From Desulfamplus magnetovallimortis (lineage in GTDB: Bacteria > Desulfobacterota > Desulfobacteria > Desulfobacterales > Desulfobacteraceae), in assembly GCF_900170035.1 (NCBI RefSeq), contig NZ_LT828541.1, positions 375,267 to 434,435 on the forward strand: 59,169 bases of DNA. Direction: 5' to 3'. Below, piece by piece: positions 17,909 through 26,302 of the stretch. Position numbers and translations under genes: made by a program. How positions within the stretch are numbered: position 1 is the stretch's first letter; each line of letters opens with the position of its first letter. The notes below the pieces were generated by a model. The model saw only the letters and a list, made by a program, of their open reading frames with translations. It did not search any database and was not told where the DNA came from.

Positions 17909-19165
17909 ATGAATCCACTAAAAAAGTCTTTTATTATAAAATGGTTTTGCTTTTTTGTCCCTGCCTTGTTTCTGTTTGTTTGCAGTTGCAGCGAACCATT
18001 GAAAAAAACGGATATTCATAAATATTATCCTCTTTCAAGGCTTTCCATGGAAGATTATCCCGCTTTTACGGATGATCACGGAACAAAATCACTTGAAAAA
18101 GCTCTCAGGCAGAGCATTTCTTACTATGGAAAAATTTCGCCGGAGACAAAGTTTGAATTTGGCGATGATATCTATGATGCAGTTCATATTCGTCAATCCC
18201 TTGAACATTTTCTTGATTTTATAATGATTGAGCCTTCAGAGGAGCAGCTTCAAGCGTTCCTAAAAAAGCATTATGTTGTTTATACCACAGTAAGAGAACT
18301 ATCAGATAAAGATGATAAGTCTGATTTTTCTGTAATGTTCACAGGATATTATGAACCCTCTATTGAGGGAAGCCTCATAAAGGATGATATCTATTGTTAT
18401 CCTATATACTCAAGACCGAGTGACCTTATTACTGTTAATCTCGGGCGTTTCTCATCAAAATACAAGGGAGACTCATCTTTGTCAGGTAGGGTCAATAACC
18501 GGAATGAGCTTGTCCCTTACTATACCAGGGCAGAGATTAACTCTAGGGCAGAGTTTGAGAAGGTTGCCAAGCCTGTTGTGTGGCTTAAAAGTAGAATAGA
18601 TCGTTTTTTTCTGGAGATACAGGGTTCAGGCAGGGTGATTCTCAGAGAGGGAGGCGTTATGAGGGTTCAGTATAACTCAAAAAACGGTCAGCCTTACAGA
18701 GCCATTGGCAAATATCTTGCTGACAAGGGAGAGATTCAAAAAGAGAAGATGTCAATGCAGGCAATCCGCAGGTGGCTGGAAATGCACCCTGATAGAATAG
18801 ATGATGTACTGCATTACAACCCAAGTTTTGTCTTTTTTCATGAGGGAAAGGGCGGTCCTTACGGATGCCTTGGAGTTGAGGTTACTCCCATGCGGTCAAT
18901 TGCAACTGATGTCTCCATATTTCCAAAAGGGGCACTCTGTTTTATTGAAACAACCATCCCTACGGAAGAAGAAAGCGTGACAGAAAATGTTCTTGAGTGG
19001 AAAGAGTATGCCGGTTTTGTGTTAAATCAGGATACCGGTGGTGCGATAAAAGGGGCGGGCAGGGCAGATCTTTTCTGTGGAAATGGTGCATATGCTGAAA
19101 AGGTTGCAGGGCATATGAAACAGATGGGCAGGCTCTATTTTCTGGTATTGAAGAAAGCAGAATAA
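17909..19165 (+). CDS. mltA: Membrane-bound lytic murein transglycosylase A (MltA) lipoprotein
   Basis: The 418-residue product starts directly after the moaC stop. The N-terminus (SFIIKWFCFFVPALFLFVCSCSE) is a lipoprotein signal with the lipid-carrying Cys in the VCSCS stretch. The body has the MltA domain (VMFTGYYEPSIEGS, KWLKSRIDRFFLEIQGSGRV-like segment, YNSKNGQPYRAIGKYL) and the C-terminal 3D-type motif FVLNQDTGGAIKGAGRADLFCG with the conserved Asp residues. It cleaves peptidoglycan glycan strands at the outer membrane, forming 1,6-anhydro ends. The link with moaC is likely only cotranscription. Its stop codon TAA is also the first three bases of a family C array. Confidence 0.92.
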   Translation: MNPLKKSFIIKWFCFFVPALFLFVCSCSEPLKKTDIHKYYPLSRLSMEDYPAFTDDHGTKSLEKALRQSISYYGKISPETKFEFGDDIYDAVHIRQSLEHFLDFIMIEPSEEQLQAFLKKHYVVYTTVRELSDKDDKSDFSVMFTGYYEPSIEGSLIKDDIYCYPIYSRPSDLITVNLGRFSSKYKGDSSLSGRVNNRNELVPYYTRAEINSRAEFEKVAKPVVWLKSRIDRFFLEIQGSGRVILREGGVMRVQYNSKNGQPYRAIGKYLADKGEIQKEKMSMQAIRRWLEMHPDRIDDVLHYNPSFVFFHEGKGGPYGCLGVEVTPMRSIATDVSIFPKGALCFIETTIPTEEESVTENVLEWKEYAGFVLNQDTGGAIKGAGRADLFCGNGAYAEKVAGHMKQMGRLYFLVLKKAE

Positions 19166-19359
19166 ACGGGTATGATTGCGTATCAATCGTCCCCCAAGTG
19201 TAAAAATAATAGTCATTTTCACGGTAAACAGGCATGATTGATTACGTATCAATCACCCCCAAATATAAAAATGATAGTCATTTTCACGGTAAACGGGCAT
19301 GATTGATTACGTATCAATCACCCCCAAATATAAAAATGATAGTCATTTTCACGGTAAAA
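19163..19359 (+). repeat. Family C elements, three tandem units
   Basis: Three units of about 65 bp starting at the mltA stop codon. Units two and three are nearly identical. Each contains a palindrome TGATTGAT..ATCAATCA, then CCCCCAAATATA, then AAAATGA..TCATTTT, and ends CACGGTAAA. There are no spacers between units, so this is not a CRISPR. Confidence 0.9.
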
Positions 19360-19365
19360 AAGCAG

Positions 19366-19405
19366 TCTCGACAAGGCTCAAGAGTTTATAGGTGTCGATT
19401 TTGAG
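19366..19405 (+). repeat. Family B right-end fragment
   Basis: Matches the last 40 bases of family B (GACAAGGCTCAAGAG then GGTGTCGATTTTGAG) without the core or left end. Confidence 0.65.
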
Positions 19406-19422
19406 GTTATCTGAGAGTCTTC

Positions 19423-20067
19423 CTAATCATAACTGTCAAGTTTCATCATGGCTATTTCTCTTTTGATAAGCTCCTGTTCTTTTTTATACAGCATCTCTTC
19501 TTTTTGGGCAAGAGCATCTTCCCTCTTCTTTAAATCTTTTTCCAACTTCAGAAGAGTTGTATATCTGGAATCAATGGCCTGTTTCTCCTTGACCACCTGG
19601 AGATGAGTGAGGTTGAGCCGTTCCATCTTTTTTTGTTTAAATCCAGAAGTGATAATGTGGACGATATATTCATCATCAAGATTTGTGAGTATGGACATAT
19701 CAATTCCAAGGCAGATCCCTTCTTTTACAGCAACAACAGAAGCTGTTCTGGGAATACCATCAAGAACACTCATCTCCCCGAATATTTCTCCAGGGACATT
19801 AAGTGTGGCAATTACGGTATCAGCAATAACTATGTTGTAGCTGCCTGTAACAATCCAGAATGACCATGAATCAAAGTCTCCCTCTCTTATGACAGTCTCT
19901 TCAGGTTCAAACCTGATAAGCTTTGCAATTCGTGCTTCATAGGATGTCTCCTTTCCACGGAGAAGGGTTTTGAGCTCTTCATGGGAAAGGTTTCGCAGGA
20001 TTTCAAATCTTGACAGCAGTTCAATGGTGGAGTCATTGATCAGATTTTTTTTAAGACCTTTTGCCAT
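19423..20067 (-). CDS. Cyclic nucleotide-binding domain protein with C-terminal coiled coil
   Basis: The ATG at 20067 (MAKGLKKNLINDSTIELL) follows AAGGAAC, giving 214 residues. Residues about 20-140 form a Crp-type cyclic nucleotide-binding domain with FEPEETVIREGDFDSWSFWIVTGSYNIV and the phosphate-binding cassette FGEMSVLDGIPRTASV. The remaining part is a long charged helix (LKLEKDLKKREDALAQKEEMLYKKEQELIKREIAMMK), probably a coiled coil for self-association. No helix-turn-helix follows, so it is not a Crp-type transcription factor; it may sense cAMP, cGMP or c-di-GMP or be a scaffold. It is the only gene in this stretch on the minus strand. Confidence 0.85.
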   Translation of the reverse strand: MAKGLKKNLINDSTIELLSRFEILRNLSHEELKTLLRGKETSYEARIAKLIRFEPEETVIREGDFDSWSFWIVTGSYNIVIADTVIATLNVPGEIFGEMSVLDGIPRTASVVAVKEGICLGIDMSILTNLDDEYIVHIITSGFKQKKMERLNLTHLQVVKEKQAIDSRYTTLLKLEKDLKKREDALAQKEEMLYKKEQELIKREIAMMKLDSYD

Positions 20068-20085
20068 ATATTGTTCCTTATTGTA

Positions 20086-20492
20086 CTCAAAATCGACCGT
20101 TATAACGTACATGGCGGATTACCGCCACAATCGAAAGATTGAAAGTCTTTATAAAAACAGCCACTTGTGGAGACTTTTATATAACGTACATGGCTGATGA
20201 TAGCCACAATCGAAAAGATGAAAGTCGTTTTAAAAACAGGCTGTTACCGAGACTTTCATATAACGGCCATGGCATACATATTTGCCACAACGAAGCATGA
20301 AAGTCCTTTAGAGCCTTAAAATACGGGGACTTTCTTATAAAAAACTCTTGAGCCTTGTCAATACAGTCTGAATCAGGATAACCAGGATAAAAAGGATGTT
20401 CAGGATAGATAATCCTGCCTTTCCTGTTAATCCTGGGCATTCTAATTAAGACATATTCAGCAAGCAAAAAAGCAAAAGATATCGATTTTGAG
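20086..20492 (+). repeat. Family B element split by a family F array
   Basis: CTCAAAATCGAC at 20086 is the left end of family B, and ATCGATTTTGAG ends at 20492. Between the left end and the family B interior (CTTGAGCCTTGTCAATAC, then the core palindrome at about 20369) lie the three family F units. The simplest reading is that family F entered an existing family B copy. Confidence 0.7.
20103..20340 (+). repeat. Family F two-hairpin elements, three tandem units
   Basis: Three units of about 79 bp each starting TAACG. Hairpin 1 differs in each but always pairs: TGGCGG..CCGCCA, TGGCT..AGCCA, TGGCA..TGCCA. Then CACAAYCGAA and hairpin 2: AAAGTCT..AGACTTT, TGAAAGTC..GACTTTCA, GAAAGTCC..GGACTTTC. 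Confidence 0.85.
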
Positions 20493-21028
20493 TGTTGTAT
20501 GAAATTCCGGTATCTTTCATTAGCTCTCCTTTTAATCATAGCACAGATGTTAATCGTGGCAAACGATATGAGTTAAAAAGGTGAATTTGAATTGTGTTGA
20601 TTTTATGAAGCATGATAATGATTTGTTGAATGTGGTAGCATTATGAATTGAATTCATTATAAAAAAGTGAGATTCTATCCTTGTAAACTTTTTTATTGTT
20701 GACATATTTCATTTAATTGTAGTTCACTATACGTTCATTTTTTATAGATATGAACGAGGGGTGATGAAATCTGTTTGTTAAATTTTCGACATTTTTCACA
20801 TCATCCCAAAAGCACTTTACATTTTTTAGATTGAGATTCCCTGAAAATGGGCATGGTCTTCCGGGAAATTTAAACCAGCCAATTTAAGGATGCCAAATCT
20901 TCTACTGCAATTATTAATCGCGATTTTGGCTTTTTAGACTTTTTACGAGATCATCAATTTTAATTCATCACATAAACGATGGAAAGCAGGAAGTTTAAAC
21001 TCACGAGAATTAACGAAAGGGTATCACT
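20493..21028. other. Intergenic leader region ahead of the carboxyltransferase gene, with a degenerate family A copy
   Basis: No gene is apparent. It is AT-rich up to about 20790 and contains a TTGACA at about 20699, but no -10 box at usual spacing. From about 20790 to 20894 the sequence matches a reversed, decayed family A element (CATCATCCCAAAAG near the left; AAGGATGCC at the right). The transcript start of the 21029 gene should lie in this region. A ribosome site (CGAAAGGG) precedes the ATG. Confidence 0.55.
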
Positions 21029-22582
21029 ATGGGCGTCATAGCAGACAAAATCAAGGATTTAAAGGAAAGAGAATCAAGAATCCTTGGAATGGGGGGCGAA
21101 AAAGCCCTTGAAAAGAGACGGGAAAAAGGCACTCTCAATGCCAGAGAGAGATTGAATCTTCTCTTTGATCCAGGCAGTTTCAGGGAGATTGACATGTTTG
21201 TCACCCATCGGTGCGTGAATTTCGGGATGGAGACAAAAGAGATTCCCGCAGATGGTGTGGTCACAGGACACGGGAAAGTTGATGGCCGGATTGTATTTGC
21301 CTATTCCCAGGATTTTACATCCAGGGCCGGAAGCCTTGGTGAAATGCAGGCCAAAAAGATCTGCAAAATAATGGATATGGCCATGAAAGCTGGTGCGCCT
21401 GTGGTTGGGCTTAATGATTCCGGTGGTGCAAGAATCCAGGAGGGTGTAGATGCCCTGTCAGGTTACGGAGAGATTTTTTTCAGGAATGCATCAGCTTCAG
21501 GTGTCATTCCCCAGATAACAGCCATAATGGGACCCACAGCAGGCGGTGCTGTATATTCTCCTGCCATGACAGACTGGATTTTCATGGTCAAAGATACAAG
21601 TTACATGTTTATTACCGGTCCACAGGTTATCAAGTCTGTCACAGGTGAAGAGATCTCCTTTGAAGAGCTTGGCGGTGCCATGACCCACAATGAGAAAAGC
21701 GGTGTTGCTCATTTTGCCTGCGAATCTGATCAGGATGCCCTTGAACAGATCAGGATTCTCTTGTCATATCTGCCTTCCAACAACATGGAGGATCCTCCCA
21801 TTGTCGAGACAGGAGATGATCCCCACCGTATGGATAGCGCTCTTGATCTTGTTATTCCTGATCATCCTAACCAGTCCTATGATGTAAAGGAGATTATCAC
21901 ATCCATTGTTGATAATGGTGAGTTCTTTGAACCGCATCAGTATTTTGCAAAAAATATTTTAATCTGCTTTGCAAGGATGAATGGAAGGCCCATTGGTATT
22001 ATTGCCAACCAGCCTGCACATCTGGCAGGATGCCTTGATATAAATGCCTCGGACAAGGCTACACGTTTTATCCGTTTTTGTGATGCATTCAATATCCCCA
22101 TGCTCACAATAGCTGATGTGCCGGGATATCTTCCAGGAAGTGATCAGGAGTGGGGTGGAATTATCCGTCATGGTGCAAAACTTCTGTGGTGCTATTCCGA
22201 AGCCACTGTGCCAAAGCTTCTTCTTATCACCCGCAAGGATTACGGTGGGTCATACCTTGCCATGTGCTCCAAGCATCTTGGTGCTGATATGGCCTTTGCA
22301 TGGCCAAGTGCCCAGATTGCAGTTATGGGTGCAGAAGGTGCTGCCAATGTTATCCATGCAAGGGAGATAAAAAATTCCGAAGATCCGGCAGAGACAAGAA
22401 AACAGAAAATTTCTGAGTATGAAGAGCTTTTTTCCAACCCATACTGTGCTGCAAGCAGGGGATATGTGGATGCTGTTATACGCCCTGCCGAGACCCGCTC
22501 GCGACTTTGTGACGCACTTGATGCCCTTTGCACAAAACGGGAGATGCGTCCTGCCAAAAAACATGGTAATATTCCTGTATAA
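21029..22582 (+). CDS. mmdA: Acyl-CoA carboxyltransferase, methylmalonyl-CoA type (12S/MmdA-like)
   Basis: The 517-residue product matches the carboxyltransferase subunit shared by propionyl-CoA carboxylase beta, MmdA and the transcarboxylase 12S subunit. It has the two crotonase-like halves with oxyanion motifs: VVGLNDSGGARIQEGVDALSG, GPTAGGAVYSPAM, FITGPQVIKSVTGEE, and in the second half IANQPAHLAGCLDINASDKATRFIRF, LTIADVPGYLPGSDQEWGG, MGAEGAANVI. It moves a carboxyl group between methylmalonyl-CoA and biotin. With the downstream 5S/biotin-carrier fusion and no membrane pump gene, the set fits a methylmalonyl-CoA:pyruvate transcarboxylase of the propionate pathway; propionyl-CoA carboxylase is the alternative. 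The TAA stop begins a family F element. Confidence 0.9.
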   Translation: MGVIADKIKDLKERESRILGMGGEKALEKRREKGTLNARERLNLLFDPGSFREIDMFVTHRCVNFGMETKEIPADGVVTGHGKVDGRIVFAYSQDFTSRAGSLGEMQAKKICKIMDMAMKAGAPVVGLNDSGGARIQEGVDALSGYGEIFFRNASASGVIPQITAIMGPTAGGAVYSPAMTDWIFMVKDTSYMFITGPQVIKSVTGEEISFEELGGAMTHNEKSGVAHFACESDQDALEQIRILLSYLPSNNMEDPPIVETGDDPHRMDSALDLVIPDHPNQSYDVKEIITSIVDNGEFFEPHQYFAKNILICFARMNGRPIGIIANQPAHLAGCLDINASDKATRFIRFCDAFNIPMLTIADVPGYLPGSDQEWGGIIRHGAKLLWCYSEATVPKLLLITRKDYGGSYLAMCSKHLGADMAFAWPSAQIAVMGAEGAANVIHAREIKNSEDPAETRKQKISEYEELFSNPYCAASRGYVDAVIRPAETRSRLCDALDALCTKREMRPAKKHGNIPV

Positions 22583-22659
22583 CATACATGGCAGACACAT
22601 CTGCCACAACGAAGCTTGAAAGTCCTGAGAATCCTTGAATAACTGGGACTTTCTTATAA
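22580..22659 (+). repeat. Family F two-hairpin element
   Basis: Starts with the mmdA TAA stop. Hairpin 1 is perfect (TGGCAGA..TCTGCCA); hairpin 2 is GAAAGTCC..GGGACTTTC. It ends just before the leader of the next small gene. Confidence 0.85.
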
Positions 22660-22685
22660 ATCCCTGTAAACAGCGAGAGGCTGAC

Positions 22686-22913
22686 ATGACGATTGATTCA
22701 AAAAAAATGGCTGCTATTTCATCGGCAGTCTTTACCTACATTAAAACCTGTGAAGAGGCGGCATACTTTGCTTCAGGAGCCGGAGCAGGCAAGGCAAAGG
22801 TGATTGAACCACCTGTTACAGGTACTGGAAACTATCCTAATATGTGGGGAAGCATGGGCAGAAGTGACATTATGCAGATGCGCACAATGATGCAGATGAG
22901 GACTTTCAGGTAA
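22686..22913 (+). CDS. Small protein between the two carboxyltransferase subunit genes
   Basis: From the ATG at 22686 (GAGAGG upstream) a 75-residue protein is predicted: MTIDSKKMAAISSAVFTYIK, then TCEEAAYFASGAGAGKAKVI, then a tail rich in Gly, Met and Arg (NMWGSMGRSDIMQMRTMMQ). The Ala/Ser-rich helix at the start could be membrane-associated or a docking helix, a little like the small OadG/MmdD-type subunits, but it lacks a strong transmembrane span. Its place between the 12S and 5S genes suggests a small accessory subunit of the complex. Function not established. Confidence 0.65.
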   Translation: MTIDSKKMAAISSAVFTYIKTCEEAAYFASGAGAGKAKVIEPPVTGTGNYPNMWGSMGRSDIMQMRTMMQMRTFR

Positions 22914-22990
22914 ACCCTCATTATAGCGATGGTATTATAATGATGGATGAAAGTCTTTATATATCAATATGTTATGGAGACTTTTTAATG
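22911..22990 (+). repeat. Family F-like two-hairpin element
   Basis: Starts at the stop codon of the small gene (TAAACCC). Hairpin 1 is CATTATA..TATAATG, wholly different in sequence from other copies yet fully paired; hairpin 2 is AAAGTCT..AGACTTT. After it, 22991-23142 shows nothing but the ribosome site (AGGAG) of the next gene. Confidence 0.7.
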
Positions 22991-23142
22991 AGCACTCATG
23001 GCAGAGCTTAGGCCAACTGATCATGAAAACAGAATCTGTTTTCACTTCAGAGAGACAACTGATCAGAGAGACAACTGATGAACAATCATGAACATTTAAC
23101 AGGCACTATGCCTGGCAGCATATAATTTTTAGGAGAACGTAA

Positions 23143-25197
23143 ATGAGTGAGCACGGCAAAATAAACATGTGTGAGATAAATTGTGAAAAAGAGCGGCCAA
23201 AGGCTGCCAATCCACTTAAAATTGAGGATCTTTCACTGCGGGACGGACATCAATCTCTTTTTGCCACCAGAGGCAGAACCGAGGATATGATTCCTGTTGC
23301 CGAGCGTATGGATCAGGTTGGATTCTGGGCAGTTGAGATGTGGGGCGGAGCAACTTTCGATACCATGCATCGCTATCTTAACGAAGATCCATGGGAGCGC
23401 ATCCGAACCCTTAAAAGGTACTTCAAAAAGACACCTTTTTCCATGCTGCTTCGGGGACAGAATCTTGTGGGATATCGTAACTATGCCGACGACGTTGCAA
23501 AGCTTTTTGTAAAACGTGCATCAGACAATGGCATGGATATTTTCAGGACATTTGACGCACTTAATGATTACAGAAATTTTGAAGCTGTGGTTCCGGTAAT
23601 AAAAGAGTGTGGCAAACATTTTCAGGGAAGTATTTGCTACTCACTTACTGAACCAAGGATGGGCGGTACCGTATATACTCTTGAATATTATATAAAAAAG
23701 GCAAAAGAGCTTGAGTCAATGGGTGCTGACAGTATATGCATAAAGGATATGGCCGGACTTATGGCTCCATATGATGCATACAATCTAATCAAGGCTTTAA
23801 AGGAGAGTGTGGCTCCCCCAATTCATCTGCACAGCCATTTTACTTCAGGCATGGCTCCTATGACACACCTTAAGGCTGTAGAGGCAGGAGTGGATATCCT
23901 TGATACATGTCTCTCTCCATATGCATACAGAACCTCACATCCTGCTTTGGAGCCCCTTGTCATGACTCTTGTTGGTACTGACAGGGATACAGGCTTTGAC
24001 ATTGAGCTTCTGGCATCCATCAACGAAACTCTAGAGCAGGAGATCATGCCCAAGTATCGTCACCTTCTTGATGATACCAAAATGTCTGTTATTGACATCA
24101 ATGTTCTACTTCACCAGACCCCGGGAGGTATGCTCTCCAATCTTGTGAATCAGCTTCGGGAAATGGATGCACTTGATCGTCTTGGAGACGTTTACAAAGA
24201 GCTTCCAAGGGTAAGAAAAGAGCTTGGTCAGGTGCCTCTTGTGACACCAACAAGCCAGATAGTTGGTACCCAGACAGTGAACAATGTTCTTTTTGACACC
24301 GAAGGTGAAAGATACAAAATGGTCACAGCACAGGTAAAGGATCTCTGCTACGGCCTTTATGGCAAAACCGCCATTCCCATTGATCCTGAAGTTCAGAAAC
24401 AGGCACTCAAGGGTTATGATCGCGGAAGTGATCCAATAACCTGCCGTCCGGCAGAAGTGTTAAAGCCTGAACTTGAGGCAGCAAAGGAAAAAATAGGTGA
24501 TCTCGCGGTTGATGAAGATGATCTTATCCTTTACACACTTTTCCCTGTTACAGGAAAGAAATACCTCCAGATCAAGTATGGTAAGGAGCCTGTTCCTGCT
24601 TCCATGAAAGCAATTACAATGGAAGATGTTGCCAAAGAGGCAGAGATGCTGAAAAAAGCAAGAGCTGGAGAGCTTGTTGAAAAATGCTCCTGCAAGGGTG
24701 ACATCCCTGAGAAGACAGAAGCCCTTCGTACCTTTAATGTCTTTGTTGATGGTGAGTACTTTGAGGTGGGAGTTGATGAGGTGGGTGGCGCACCTGTAAT
24801 TGCATATGCACAACCTGCACCGGCGGTTGCAGCTCCTGCTCCACAGCCGGCAGCTTCTCCTGCACCTGCTGGAGCTGTTCCGCCACCTGTGCAGGCAGCC
24901 GCAGCTCCGCCACCGCCACCCAAGCCTGCTTCAAAACCAGCACCCAAAAAAGCAGCACCAGCGCCGGCTGCTGCATCAGGTTCTGGTGCCCAGGTAAAGT
25001 CTCCAATGCCGGGCATGATTATAAAATATCTAAAAAATGTGGGTGATGCTGTTAAAAAAGGGGAGACAGTTGTAATTCTTGAAGCCATGAAGATGGAGAA
25101 TGCACTGCCTGCACCGGCTGACGGTTCCATAACAGCAATAAATTATGGTTCTGGAGACTCTGTACCAAAGGATGCCATCCTTGCAGTGGTTGAATAG
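23143..25197 (+). CDS. oadA: Carboxyltransferase 5S-type subunit fused to a biotin carrier domain (OadA/PycB family)
   Basis: The 684-residue product has an HMGL-like TIM barrel (IEDLSLRDGHQSLFATRGRT; carboxylated Lys in SICIKDMAGLM; metal-binding HLHSHFTSG), a conserved carboxylase domain to about residue 480, then an Ala/Pro linker (about 545-610) and a biotinyl domain ending the protein. The biotin site is EAMKMEN, with the modified Lys at about residue 650. It carries carboxyl groups between biotin and pyruvate/oxaloacetate. Fusing the 5S and 1.3S parts of transcarboxylase into one chain resembles OadA, but OadB/OadG pump genes are not present, so a soluble transcarboxylase with the 21029 gene is the better fit. 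AGGAG precedes the ATG. Confidence 0.9.
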   Translation: MSEHGKINMCEINCEKERPKAANPLKIEDLSLRDGHQSLFATRGRTEDMIPVAERMDQVGFWAVEMWGGATFDTMHRYLNEDPWERIRTLKRYFKKTPFSMLLRGQNLVGYRNYADDVAKLFVKRASDNGMDIFRTFDALNDYRNFEAVVPVIKECGKHFQGSICYSLTEPRMGGTVYTLEYYIKKAKELESMGADSICIKDMAGLMAPYDAYNLIKALKESVAPPIHLHSHFTSGMAPMTHLKAVEAGVDILDTCLSPYAYRTSHPALEPLVMTLVGTDRDTGFDIELLASINETLEQEIMPKYRHLLDDTKMSVIDINVLLHQTPGGMLSNLVNQLREMDALDRLGDVYKELPRVRKELGQVPLVTPTSQIVGTQTVNNVLFDTEGERYKMVTAQVKDLCYGLYGKTAIPIDPEVQKQALKGYDRGSDPITCRPAEVLKPELEAAKEKIGDLAVDEDDLILYTLFPVTGKKYLQIKYGKEPVPASMKAITMEDVAKEAEMLKKARAGELVEKCSCKGDIPEKTEALRTFNVFVDGEYFEVGVDEVGGAPVIAYAQPAPAVAAPAPQPAASPAPAGAVPPPVQAAAAPPPPPKPASKPAPKKAAPAPAAASGSGAQVKSPMPGMIIKYLKNVGDAVKKGETVVILEAMKMENALPAPADGSITAINYGSGDSVPKDAILAVVE

Positions 25198-25219
25198 ATA
25201 TCAACACTATCAATGGTTG

Positions 25220-25433
25220 TATAGTATTCCAGATAATTAATTCTTCCGTTGTAAATGTTAGGAGTATGGCACGCAGTGACCGGGGGTGATTCTATTTGGG
25301 GCCACTTCCGTAGGGGTGCCCCTTGTGGGTACCCAAGGGCAACCACAAGGGATTGCCCCTACATATTACATGGCCGACGTTAGAACCAAGCCCCAGTGAC
25401 CTTACAAGAAAGATATTTATCTGGAAATCTATA
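25220..25433 (+). mobile_element. Family D inverted-repeat element carrying a second palindrome
   Basis: Ends TATAGTATTCCAGATAATTA and TTATCTGGAAATCTATA are inverted repeats shared with copies at 42825 and 51234. Inside, 25310-25362 is another inverted repeat (GTAGGGG..CCCCTTGTGG against CCACAAGGG..CCCCTAC). No coding capacity. It fills most of the gap after the 5S-type gene. Confidence 0.7.
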
Positions 25434-25480
25434 ATTTGAAAAATATGATACGACTTTTGAAAAGTTAAAACGGTTAATAT

Positions 25481-25529
25481 AAATCCCCAAAGCTCCCTGC
25501 CATAAACGGGTGGTTTTTGGGGATTTTTT
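25481..25529 (+). terminator. Rho-independent terminator, possibly an attenuator for the next gene
   Basis: Strong stem AAATCCCCAAA..TTTGGGGATTT followed by T6. It is nearly 290 bases after the upstream stop but only 17 bases before the ATG at 25547, and it is immediately followed by that gene's ribosome site. It could end readthrough or regulate entry into the DUF6125-like/coaE operon. Confidence 0.7.
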
Positions 25530-25546
25530 ATGAACAGGGGATAACA

Positions 25547-26302
25547 ATGGAAAATAACAATATTAAAGATCAGATTGAACAGGCAGATAATGATCTTCTG
25601 GTTAAAATGGTGATGGATGCCTTTCACAGGACCATTGTTCATTACGGACAGTGGTTTGCCGAGGTTCAGCATCAGCTTGGCATGGAAAAGGCAATGGAAA
25701 TTGAGAATATGGTCTGGGATTCAAGTTATCTTAATCAGGTGACACGCCTCTCCAAAACCCTTGGCTTTGATCTTGAAGATGGTATTCCTGCTGTATTGAA
25801 AAAATTGACTAAAGAAGAGTTATTGTCCCTAATTGAAAAACTTGGTGTAAACTGGCTTGCAAATGACGGGATCTGGTTTCAGGCTGTGGAAAACAGATAT
25901 AACATGAATGATGCCAAACGCTGTAATGATACATGCTGGGGAAGATTTTCTCCTTTTGAGGCTTTCAGGATCAAAAAATTGCTCTGTTTGCCGGACAATG
26001 GCGGAATTCCGGCACTTAAAAAAGCCCTGGCATTCAGGATGTATGCTGCCATAAATAAGCAATCCATTGAGGATGTAAATGAAAACTGTATTATTTTCAG
26101 GATGAACGAGTGCAGGGTACAATCGGCCAGAAAACGAAGGGGTCTTGACGATTATCCCTGTAAATCCGGAGGAATGGTTGAGTACCCCACGTTTGCTGCA
26201 ACCATTGACTCCAGGATAACCACCCGATGCATTGGGTGTCCCCCTGATGAACACCCTGATGAATGGTACTGTGCATGGGAATTTACACTTCATGAAAGCT
26301 GA
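25547..26302 (+). CDS. DUF6125-like cytosolic protein of unknown function
   Basis: The start at 25547 (MENNNIKDQIEQADNDLL) follows GGGG. The 251-residue product has no export signal. The first half is helical (LVKMVMDAFHRTIVHYGQWFAEVQHQLG, MEKAMEIENMVWDSS). The second half has conserved-looking Cys and Trp motifs: NDTCWGRFSPFEAFRIK, RMNECRVQSARKRRGLDDYPCKSGG, TRCIGCPPDEHPDEWYCAWEF. The Cys pattern may bind a metal. It resembles the DUF6125 family, known mainly from anaerobic Desulfobacterota and related groups; no function is assigned. It overlaps coaE by 11 bp, so the two are translationally linked. Confidence 0.65.
   Translation: MENNNIKDQIEQADNDLLVKMVMDAFHRTIVHYGQWFAEVQHQLGMEKAMEIENMVWDSSYLNQVTRLSKTLGFDLEDGIPAVLKKLTKEELLSLIEKLGVNWLANDGIWFQAVENRYNMNDAKRCNDTCWGRFSPFEAFRIKKLLCLPDNGGIPALKKALAFRMYAAINKQSIEDVNENCIIFRMNECRVQSARKRRGLDDYPCKSGGMVEYPTFAATIDSRITTRCIGCPPDEHPDEWYCAWEFTLHES

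Noticed and set aside
19163-19359. Tandem 65-bp repeats as a CRISPR array
   Set aside because: The units abut with no variable spacers, and the repeat holds two hairpins; no cas genes are present.
20103-20340. Family F array as a CRISPR or tRNA-like array
   Set aside because: Units differ mainly by compensatory stem changes, there are no spacers, and no cloverleaf or CCA end fits.
20699-20740. Sigma-70 promoter with TTGACA ahead of mmdA
   Set aside because: No TATAAT-like box lies 16-18 bases downstream; the nearest candidate (TATACG) is too far.
24531-25130. 199-codon minus-strand Ala/Gly-rich frame
   Set aside because: It is the mirror of the Ala/Pro linker and biotin domain of the plus-strand carboxyltransferase gene, whose frame has clear family motifs.
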